Positions 26,376 through 33,992 of a stretch of 64,000 bases of DNA are shown piece after piece. The translations under genes and the position numbers were made by a program. This stretch comes from JAFDVL01 sp043783625. GTDB taxonomy: Bacteria; Acidobacteriota; Blastocatellia; RBC074. Each line of letters opens with the position of its first letter. The stretch's first letter is position 1. The notes beneath the pieces were generated by a model. That model searched no databases, was not told the origin of the DNA, and saw only the letters and a program-made list of their open reading frames with translations. The DNA lies in the NCBI GenBank assembly GCA_043783625.1, contig JAYVZE010000027.1, positions 5,529 to 69,528 on the forward strand. Direction: 5' to 3'.

Positions 26376-29300
26376 ATGCCTGCAAAAATGCTACATCTCA
26401 AACGTTGGCGCACAATTCTGATTGTGCTTGGTCTTGGAATTGCTACAGCAATAATTCTAAGTAATAACGCGGAGGCGGTTTATCAAAAGTCGCAACCGAA
26501 TACGCTTACTGCGTTCAAGACGAGTTTACAATTCTCCAAGTCGTGGGAAAAGCGCATCGAACTGAAACAGGGCGAGACCTTTGATGTCGCCGTGAGCTTA
26601 CCAAATCCTTCGTCATTGCCTGCCCACGGACGAATCGCGGTACGCTGGGAGTTGATTGAAAATGGTAATGTCTCGCCTGCGTTGTCAGCGACAAAACCAT
26701 TAGCCCGGAACTGGAATGATTTTGGAATTTATACGAAACCAATCGCCAACTGGCGCAAGGTGTTGCACGCGCTCGATCCTGATGTCTTTGTCACGTATCG
26801 CGCTCCTGTGACGGGAACTTATTCGCTCAATATCTCTCCCGTAGTTGACGAAACGCCTGTCTTTGAAGGTGCGCGTTGGCGTGAAGAAGGTTCGGCTCCG
26901 AATGTTTTTAAATTTCCATCACAAACTCCGTGGCCGACGGGCAAAGCGGTTCCGCTGAATATTTCGATCAATCCGCTTGATGTGCGCGACGCGCAGCAAA
27001 CCGGAATGTACATCGAACAGGAACCGAACGACACGCCGGAACAAGCGCAGCCGATTGTTTTTAATGACAAAGCCGATGCGGACGGCGTTCAAGTCCTGCG
27101 GATTTCCGGCAGTGCCGACGACATCGAATATTTCGATAACGGCAAAGTCGGACAGTCCGGCGATGACTGGTTTAAGTTCACTTACACAGGCAAAGAGCCG
27201 CGTTTGCTGACTTGTGATTTAGCCATCCCCGACCATACGCTGGCGGCGCAGTTGAGGCTTTATACCAGTGAAGACAAATTATTGAATGACTCTAATGATA
27301 TGCCGTTAGAGCTTTTTCAGCTCAAGGAATACACCGAAGGTCGCAACGAAAACGAACGAACGCATCAGCAAAATGAAGGTCATCGCGCCGCGATTAATCG
27401 CCTTCTCAAACCGGGCGGCATTTATTTTTTACGCGCCGAAGCCAATGCTCCCGGCTATGAAATTGAATTGCGATTATTGAAGCCTGCGCCGTATGACAAT
27501 CCGCGTTTAGCTGTTCGACAGGCGATGTACGATCATCTCGGTCAGGTGGACTCGTGGCTCTCGAATCGCCCGCGCGGAGCCTCCGTCGAACGCCGTTTGC
27601 GCGATACCGGAAATTTAATGGGAACACATTGCATGAGCTGCCATACGCAATCCGGCGTCTGGGGGCCAGCCGTGCCAATGCAGATGGGTTATCGCCCCGA
27701 AAACATTCAGCATTTTCGCCGGATGGTGAATATGATGTATGAATCGTTGCGTCCGACGAATTACCTGAAAGATGCCGCGAACAATACCAGCCTTGCGCCT
27801 TTGGATGTTGGCGATGGCCCGGCGGGGACGCGTGTTACCGGACATAATGTTTGCACAGCGGAGCGCGTAATTCCGGCGCGGAAACTGCATTCAAAGCAAG
27901 CTCTTCGTGCCGCAAATCATGTTTTACAAACGGCTGATCCGAGCGGTATCAACGCCGCTGGACCCGGATCAAATGTGGGACAATCGGTTGTGTATAACTA
28001 CGCCGGAGAAATTTTGCGGACGGCGTGGGATCGTACCGGGCATCCCAGATATTTAGCGGCACTGGAAGAAAAAGCGGAAAAAATGTTGAGCGTAATTCCT
28101 CGTTACAGCGACGACATGTCGCACCGGATAGAATTTTTCAAACGCTTTTTTCCGCAGGATTATACGGCGCAAAACTTGCGTGCTCAAGCCAAACAAAAAA
28201 CTTTACCAGCGGAGCCTCCGCCACCGCCTGAAGTCAAACCTGATCCGAATGATACCAAACCAAAAGAGCCTCCACCTGCTCGCTTCCCGGCTTATCAATT
28301 GAAAAATTCTGAGGAAGTTGCACAGCTCCTCACGCGCATTCAGGAACAAATAAAAAAAGATGAAGCGCGATTACGAGCCATTCAAAATTCTGATGGAAGC
28401 TGGGGCTTTGATCCGGGAAAAGTTGAGGGTGATAAATGGAAAACGAATGGCGAGTACGATCCTGCGCCAACGGCTTTAGCTTTGATTGCGTTCCAAGCTT
28501 TAGGTCACGACAAAGATGACCCGAACGTAGCGCGAGGCGTACAGGCATTGCTCAAAATGCAATATCCGCATGGACGGTGGAACAAAAATGCTTTGACCGG
28601 ATTTGTCACGACGGCATACGCAATGCACGCATTATCGCGGCTCTATCCGAACATTCCCGTCAAATTTAATCGGGCAGATTTTACTGCGAAGCGCGATGAA
28701 TCTTTATCTTCAACTGTCGCCCGCATCCGGTCACTTTCGCATACGGATGAAATTTCCTTCGCCGATTTAATGATTCAATCGGCGGCGCATCCGAATGCTC
28801 ACGTCCGCCGCTGGAGCGCAATGTCGCTGGGCGGAATTCATACCAAAGCCGGAGTTCCGGCGTTAGTAAAATTGATGGGCGATTCCGTCAAAATGGTACG
28901 CGATGCCGCCAGTTGGGCGATGGAACAAACGCTGCTTGATGATGTCGGATTCGAGGCTGTCTTTGCGGTGTATAATTCCGGCGACGACATCACCCGCGAA
29001 AGCGTCTTAAAATCGTTGGGGATGAGAGCCGATACCGTAATGCCTACGCCGAATTTCAATCATCAACGATTGACAGCGTTACTCACAAAAGCGATGAATA
29101 ATGATCCGGCTCCGGCGGTTCGCGCCTGGGCGACGAAAGCCGCGTGGCAATGGTGGGTGTGGAATCCGACGACCCGCGAAGCGATCAATCAGGCGTGGAT
29201 TAAAAAGCTCCTCACACCGGAAAATAATGCTTTGGTTGAGAATGCCTTTCGCTATCAAAGCCACGCTTTATTTGTTGCTACCGGACACAAAGCCAACGGC

Positions 29301-30854
29301 AGCGAAGAGCATCAATACAAAGAATTGACGCCGCTTTTCAACGCGCTGGAAGCAAAATTGGATCACGAAAAATTACCAGCCCCGACAAAAGATTTATTGG
29401 CGCGCAGGCTCGTCAATATTGCGGCAACGTATTACAACACTTCCGGTGGCGACGGCGGTCCCGGACAAATGGGCTACATTCAACCCGGCAGCATGGAGCT
29501 GATGGGCAAGGCTGCGAACTATTTATGGAATCGCACGGACAAAAATAATCTAGCGGATTTGCGCTTGATTTTGGAAGGTTCTGCGAACGTAGCATTCAAA
29601 CCATTACAAGATCGCATTATTGATTTTTCGACGCAGGGACCGGAATCACTGCGCAACATTGCAGCCGCTGCCGTTTCCGATCCGAGTACGGTCACGCTGC
29701 CCGCGACGCAGGAAAAAGTCGAACCGTTAGTCGAACAAATTTTGCGCGGCGCGCAAGATTATGATCGTCGGCAAATTCTCGCCCAGCCCGTGTTGCGATT
29801 ATTCAGCCGTGCGCATTGGAGCGTGCCGAAAACTGTCGAACAGCAGGAATTGCTGTATTCATTATTGATTCCCAAGCAATCAAAAGAACCAACTCCCGCC
29901 GAACTTTCAGCGACCTTGCAAGCCGCCGCTGACGCCGTCAAACCGATGGGACTCCAAAATGCCGATTGGTACATCTCAGATCGAATGGGCAGCATGCTGG
30001 CGTCGAATCCAGATTTGCATACGGATGTATTGCTCAAGCTGATTCCAAATTCTTCCAAGAATCCACTGACTTCTCATTTCTGGTTGCCGAGCGTTGCGTG
30101 GGTTACGGAGTACGGCAACGGCGTTCCCGAAGTCGGAGCGAAAACCGCGACAACGCCCGTCAACATTGCCGCTGCTCGCTCTCGTGCCGTGGAATTATAT
30201 TTACAAATGCTCAAACGCGACGTACCGGAGATGACGCGCGGTATTGCTTATCGCCTGTCAAATCTCACCGCGCTGCGACAAAATCCTGAAGTCCAAAATG
30301 CATGGCGAGAATTCTTAAAAACCGAAAATAACGGTGCAATTCGTAACGCTCTGCGCAACAGTGATCCGCAGATGTGGATGAATGATTTGCGCGAAGCTGT
30401 CAAAAAAGAACCGTTAGCGGCTGCGCTGAGAGACAGCAAAGGCGAGCCGAATTTACCGGAAGCATTTGTTACAAATTTCCGCTACTTCAACGATCACGTC
30501 GCGCCCGAACTCAACCGCAATCAGCGCATGGATGAAATGTCCTGCATGAAATGCCACGGCGTAGCAGGTCGCGTCCCTTCGATGGAACTCGAAGCTCCCG
30601 ACGGAAATAATTATTGGACAATGGCGAAGATGCTGAAAAATTATTTACTGCTGCAACAGCGCGTAAATTTGACTGACATAGAAACCAGCAAAGTTTTACG
30701 CAAACCGCTGAATGTGCAAACAGGCAAAGAAGACGGGCATCAGGGAGGCAGGAGATATACGCCGAGCGAACGCGGCTATCAAATTATTCGCCGCTGGGTA
30801 CTGGATCAACCGCGAGTGGCGCAGAGTCTAGGGACGCAAATAAGTACAAAATAA
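26376..30854 (+). CDS. Very large exported two-haem protein with cyclase-like and HEAT regions
   Basis: A 1492-residue protein anchored or exported by an N-terminal hydrophobic segment (about 10-32, ILIVLGLGIATAIIL). Two c-type haem sites are visible: CMSCH (Cys419-His423) and CMKCH (Cys1390-His1394). Residues about 215-370 resemble a pre-peptidase C-terminal beta domain (QEPNDTPEQAQPI). About 650-760 carries squalene-cyclase-like repeats (NSDGSWGFDP, PTALALIAFQAL). About 790-900 resembles HEAT repeats (HPNAHVRRWSAMSLGGI). A Pro-rich linker lies near 600-635. The ATG follows GCGAGG; a GTG 39 bases earlier is less likely. Function unknown; electron transfer at the cell surface is plausible. 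It stands alone. Confidence 0.85.
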   Translation: MPAKMLHLKRWRTILIVLGLGIATAIILSNNAEAVYQKSQPNTLTAFKTSLQFSKSWEKRIELKQGETFDVAVSLPNPSSLPAHGRIAVRWELIENGNVSPALSATKPLARNWNDFGIYTKPIANWRKVLHALDPDVFVTYRAPVTGTYSLNISPVVDETPVFEGARWREEGSAPNVFKFPSQTPWPTGKAVPLNISINPLDVRDAQQTGMYIEQEPNDTPEQAQPIVFNDKADADGVQVLRISGSADDIEYFDNGKVGQSGDDWFKFTYTGKEPRLLTCDLAIPDHTLAAQLRLYTSEDKLLNDSNDMPLELFQLKEYTEGRNENERTHQQNEGHRAAINRLLKPGGIYFLRAEANAPGYEIELRLLKPAPYDNPRLAVRQAMYDHLGQVDSWLSNRPRGASVERRLRDTGNLMGTHCMSCHTQSGVWGPAVPMQMGYRPENIQHFRRMVNMMYESLRPTNYLKDAANNTSLAPLDVGDGPAGTRVTGHNVCTAERVIPARKLHSKQALRAANHVLQTADPSGINAAGPGSNVGQSVVYNYAGEILRTAWDRTGHPRYLAALEEKAEKMLSVIPRYSDDMSHRIEFFKRFFPQDYTAQNLRAQAKQKTLPAEPPPPPEVKPDPNDTKPKEPPPARFPAYQLKNSEEVAQLLTRIQEQIKKDEARLRAIQNSDGSWGFDPGKVEGDKWKTNGEYDPAPTALALIAFQALGHDKDDPNVARGVQALLKMQYPHGRWNKNALTGFVTTAYAMHALSRLYPNIPVKFNRADFTAKRDESLSSTVARIRSLSHTDEISFADLMIQSAAHPNAHVRRWSAMSLGGIHTKAGVPALVKLMGDSVKMVRDAASWAMEQTLLDDVGFEAVFAVYNSGDDITRESVLKSLGMRADTVMPTPNFNHQRLTALLTKAMNNDPAPAVRAWATKAAWQWWVWNPTTREAINQAWIKKLLTPENNALVENAFRYQSHALFVATGHKANGSEEHQYKELTPLFNALEAKLDHEKLPAPTKDLLARRLVNIAATYYNTSGGDGGPGQMGYIQPGSMELMGKAANYLWNRTDKNNLADLRLILEGSANVAFKPLQDRIIDFSTQGPESLRNIAAAAVSDPSTVTLPATQEKVEPLVEQILRGAQDYDRRQILAQPVLRLFSRAHWSVPKTVEQQELLYSLLIPKQSKEPTPAELSATLQAAADAVKPMGLQNADWYISDRMGSMLASNPDLHTDVLLKLIPNSSKNPLTSHFWLPSVAWVTEYGNGVPEVGAKTATTPVNIAAARSRAVELYLQMLKRDVPEMTRGIAYRLSNLTALRQNPEVQNAWREFLKTENNGAIRNALRNSDPQMWMNDLREAVKKEPLAAALRDSKGEPNLPEAFVTNFRYFNDHVAPELNRNQRMDEMSCMKCHGVAGRVPSMELEAPDGNNYWTMAKMLKNYLLLQQRVNLTDIETSKVLRKPLNVQTGKEDGHQGGRRYTPSERGYQIIRRWVLDQPRVAQSLGTQISTK

Positions 30855-30945
30855 TCGTGAATTAAGGAATTCGTAGCACTAGAAGTAGTGATCGGATATG
30901 ATTGCTGAGGCTGAAATTTTCTATTATTTATTGAGGTAAAGATGT

Positions 30946-31626
30946 ATGACGACCTTAACGCTGAATCAACCTGAAGCGATTAAAAACTCAATTGCCAAAA
31001 TGTCGCCCGGCGATTCGTTGCTCTATCAGAATGTTTCCTGGAGCGAGTACAAACAATTGACGGATGAATTAACGGAGTGGCCGGGCAAACGCCTGACCTT
31101 CGATGGAGGATGCCTGGAGATTATGAGTCCATTAGCAAAACATGAGCAATACAAAGAACTGCTCTCACGAATTGGAACTGTAGTCGCTGATGAAATGGAA
31201 ATTGATATTGAATGTCTCGGCTCTACGACATTTACTGAGGATTGGCTGGATAAAGGGACAGAACCCGATACTTGTTTTTATGTTGCCAATGCCGCAGCCA
31301 TCATTGGCAAACGACGCATTGACCTGAATATTGACCCACCGCCAGATATTGCCGTCGAAGTGGATATTACTAATCCTTCGATTAAGAAGCTGTCAATTTA
31401 CAAAGCAATGAATGTCCCGGAGGTCTGGCTCTACAATGAAAAATCCCTGCGTATTTTTCTACTCGGCGAGCTGGGGTATGAGCTATCAACTATCAGCCAT
31501 TCATTTCCGGTGCTAACAAGTGAAGCGTTAACTCAAACGCTGGAACAGAGCAAAACGCAGGGACAAAGTGCAGCATTACGAACTTTCCGAAAATGGCTCA
31601 AAGCGCAACTAGCTCTGGATGTTTAG
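30946..31626 (+). CDS. Uma2-family putative restriction endonuclease (DUF820)
   Basis: A 226-residue protein of the Uma2/DUF820 family, which has a PD-(D/E)XK nuclease fold. The family pattern is clear: LTFDGGCLEIMSPLAKHEQY, then GTEPDTCFYV and the catalytic-type PPDIAVEVDITNPS with the acidic residues about 130-140, then YKAMNVPEVWLYN. GAGG precedes the ATG. Function in cells is not known; the genes multiply in Acidobacteria, Cyanobacteria and Planctomycetes. It is one of three Uma2 loci in this window, in clearly divergent versions. Confidence 0.9.
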   Translation: MTTLTLNQPEAIKNSIAKMSPGDSLLYQNVSWSEYKQLTDELTEWPGKRLTFDGGCLEIMSPLAKHEQYKELLSRIGTVVADEMEIDIECLGSTTFTEDWLDKGTEPDTCFYVANAAAIIGKRRIDLNIDPPPDIAVEVDITNPSIKKLSIYKAMNVPEVWLYNEKSLRIFLLGELGYELSTISHSFPVLTSEALTQTLEQSKTQGQSAALRTFRKWLKAQLALDV

Positions 31627-31695
31627 AGTTCACGCTTCAGCGTGCCAACGCCAGCGAAACGCGGCGTTGGCAAACTAAAGTTTGTACTCTGAACT
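31627..31695. repeat. Three-hairpin palindrome directly after the Uma2 stop
   Basis: The outer pair AGTTCA/TGAACT (31627-31632 and 31690-31695) encloses three hairpins: ACGCTTCAGCGT, GCCAACGCC...GGCGTTGGC, and CAAACTAAAGTTTG. It fills the whole space between two convergent genes, the Uma2 stop being immediately before it and the redoxin stop 3 bases after it. Confidence 0.75.
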
Positions 31696-31697
31696 TT

Positions 31698-32855
31698 TTA
31701 CTTTTTAACTTCCGGTAATTTCAGCGGCACATAATACGGCTTCCCGTTCAGCTTCTGCACTTCCTTCGTGAAGCTGGTTCCGTACTCTTTATCCGCACTC
31801 GTCAGCATCCAAGCCTGACGTTTAAAATTCCAGTTTTCAGGATTCAGTCGTTGTGCTTCCTTGTAGTGAGGAATCGCCGCCTGCGGGTTTCCACCCAAAT
31901 GTAAATACTGCGCCAAACTGAATTCTGCCGCCGCCATTGCCCATTCAGGATTTTGTGGTGTCAGGCGTTGGCGCAATTCTGTTTCGGACATGGCGAAGAC
32001 GCTTTTTTCTCCGAGCTTCACCCAATCGTAAAGTCCGTTGATGTAATTTGTCGTGTCAACTTTCGTGATGTTGATTCCGGCGTTGCTGGAATATCCGACT
32101 TCGTTAGGACGTACGATTCGCCCTTTTTCATTGATCCAAACCGCAGTCGGGACATTGACCATGTTGTAGAGTTTGGTGATTAAATGTTCCTTGTCAATTA
32201 AAGTAGTGTATTCAACTTTTCCGGCTTCAATCCATTTGCCCGCGTCTTTGACGCCTCCGGTATCTTCGGCGACTGAGATGATTTCAAAATTCTGATCTTT
32301 CAATGCTGCATAATGTTTCTGCCACCCGGACAGATCGCCACGGCATCCTCACCACGAAGCCCAGGTCACGATCAAAACTTTTTTCCCGCGATAATCTTTG
32401 AGCGAATGCATCTTTCCGTCTTTGTCCGGCAACGTGAATTCGGGAGCCATGAAATTAGCCGTGAAAGTGTTTTGCACTTCGGAGCGCACTCCGAAATACC
32501 ACGTCGAAAGTTCGGCATCGCGGGCGACAGGCTGTTTCACTAACCGTGCGAACTCCGTCAAATTGAACCATGAAGTTTTGCCTTCAGCCTTGAGAAATTC
32601 CGCTCGCCGTTTTTTCGGAAGTGGAAAGCAAAGCTCGGCTCGACACACGCCCTGTGGCTTATTTTCAAACCCGGTAGACGCTTTTAAATCCGCCAGACTA
32701 ATCCATAAATCTTCCGGCTTATTTGATGGAGCAAACGAAGCTTTCACTTCCGTTGCTTTATCATCGTAAACCACGACAGCGCGTTTTGTTTCCGCTGCCT
32801 GCAAGCTGATGGATAAACTTAATCCGATCAGCAAGGCATACATTCGATATTTCAT
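31698..32855 (-). CDS. Exported redoxin (TlpA/AhpC-TSA-like) selenoprotein, UGA-coded residue 169
   Basis: One continuous 385-residue frame with a single in-frame TGA (32349-32351). It reads TWASW-[UGA]-GCRGDLSGW, so the stop sits exactly at the redox position after W-A-S-W where thioredoxin-fold proteins carry their attacking Cys. Upstream are a signal peptide (about 1-21) and a beta-rich N-terminal domain. Downstream the redoxin fold continues without change (FEIISVAEDTGGV, NVPTAVWINEKGRIV) and ends in TPR-like helices (AIPHYKEAQRLNPENW). A bSECIS-type hairpin begins 14 bases after the UGA. Members of this family are annotated elsewhere as redoxin (seleno)proteins, with Cys versions known. 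The alternative is a nonsense pseudogene; conservation of the frame on both sides argues against it. No sel genes are in the window. Confidence 0.85.
32318..32334 (-). promoter_or_regulatory. Candidate bSECIS hairpin for selenocysteine insertion
   Basis: In the mRNA sense the sequence is UCUGUC-CGGGU-GGCAGA: a 6-bp stem (one U-G pair) with a 5-base loop whose second and third bases are G. The loop begins 21 bases after the UGA. Known bacterial SECIS rules ask for a short apical loop, a G among its first two bases and a distance of roughly 16-37 bases, all of which are met. Confidence 0.72.
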
Positions 32856-32874
32856 TTTGAAATCCTCATAAAAG

Positions 32875-33003
32875 GTAGCGCAAACTTTTCAGTTTGCGTT
32901 TTCTCACGACAAATTATTACTCAGAAAATTCTGCCTTTGACGGCTTGGTTCCTATTAAATCATTGGTAAAGAAGGTAAGGCAAACTGGAAAGTTTGCGCT
33001 ACA
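32875..33003. repeat. Palindromic doublet, 129 bp (GCAAACT class)
   Basis: Arms 32875-32898 and 32980-33003 match as reverse complements at 22 of 24 bases, with an 81-base spacer. Each arm is itself a hairpin (CGCAAACT...AGTTTGCG). The right arm contains the TAG stop codon of the transporter gene (32999-33001). The left arm begins 20 bases before the redoxin start. The right arm is nearly identical to the one at 51672-51695. Confidence 0.88.
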
Positions 33004-33868
33004 TCTTCAACGGACGTGAACGCCAGATCATCGCCAGCGAGAAGCCACTCACAATATGCCAGATGCCCCAGAGGCTGGCAATCATCAGCATTCCAAAGTC
33101 GGCATTAAACTGCGCTCCGATAATTCCAATGGCTAACGCTGAATTCTGCATCCCGACTTCCACTGTAATGGCGCGACGATCAAATTCACTGACTCTGGCG
33201 ATGGTGGCTGCGCTCCACCCTAAAAATAATCCAAGCGCATTGTGCAACACGACAATCAAAAAGTAATACGAAAAATTCTGGAACAATAGATTTCGATCTT
33301 TAATGACGGCGGCAATAATAAACAGTAGCAAAGCTCCAACGCCAAAAATCCCAAGCGGCTTTTTGATTTTACCTGTAACAGTTGGGAAAAAATGCTGACA
33401 CAACAAACCGAGTCCCAGCGGTATCCCCAGAATAAAAATCAGACTCACCCAGATTCCATTTGGATCAATGTTAATGCTTCTCATCCACGCTGCTGTCGCC
33501 GGATTCGTCGCCATCGTCCAACCGAAATTAAACGGCGTCATCACCAATGCCATCAAACTTGCGACGCCGGTCATGCTCAGCGATAACGCCGTATTTCCTC
33601 GCCCGTAATACGTTACGAAATTCGATAAACTGCCACAGGGACAGGCGGCGACTAATAACATTCCGGCTTCGACATTCGGAGGCAAATCCACCAGCAACGT
33701 AGCGCCCCAGGTTATCGCGGGCAACAATCCGAATTGCGCGATTAATCCGCACACAATCGGCAAAGGCTTTTTAGCGACATCACGAAAATCTTTGAGTTGT
33801 AAATCCAGTGCGATGGAGAACATCATCGCAGCCAGAACGAGACTGAGGAGTAATTGCTGTTGAGGCAT
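32999..33868 (-). CDS. Bile acid:sodium symporter (BASS) family transporter
   Basis: A 289-residue inner-membrane protein with about nine or ten hydrophobic helices. The family hallmarks are LLVAACPCGSLSNFVTYYGRGNTALSLSMT in the first half and RRAITVEVGMQNSALAIGII in the second, which form the sodium and substrate crossover region. The ATG at 33868 gives the usual length and follows AGGAAAGG; a longer frame would add 30 polar residues. Substrates of bacterial members include pantoate, bile acids and other organic acids, so none is assigned. It is divergent from the molybdopterin oxidoreductase. Confidence 0.92.
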   Translation of the reverse strand: MPQQQLLLSLVLAAMMFSIALDLQLKDFRDVAKKPLPIVCGLIAQFGLLPAITWGATLLVDLPPNVEAGMLLVAACPCGSLSNFVTYYGRGNTALSLSMTGVASLMALVMTPFNFGWTMATNPATAAWMRSINIDPNGIWVSLIFILGIPLGLGLLCQHFFPTVTGKIKKPLGIFGVGALLLFIIAAVIKDRNLLFQNFSYYFLIVVLHNALGLFLGWSAATIARVSEFDRRAITVEVGMQNSALAIGIIGAQFNADFGMLMIASLWGIWHIVSGFSLAMIWRSRPLKM

Positions 33869-33992
33869 TTTGCAGAGCCTTTCCTGATTGAATTCTGTAA
33901 ATGAATTGACAGTTGTGGTGGACTCTGGGACAGTAAAGTCCAGTCGCAGGCTTGTCAAGCAAGCACAATCAAACCGCTCCGCAAGGGATTAT

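Noticed and set aside
32349..32351. Reading the redoxin as two separate genes or as a nonsense pseudogene
   Set aside because: The second part would start inside the redoxin fold without ribosome site, and the frame, motifs and length on both sides of the TGA are intact. The hairpin after the TGA further favours Sec insertion.
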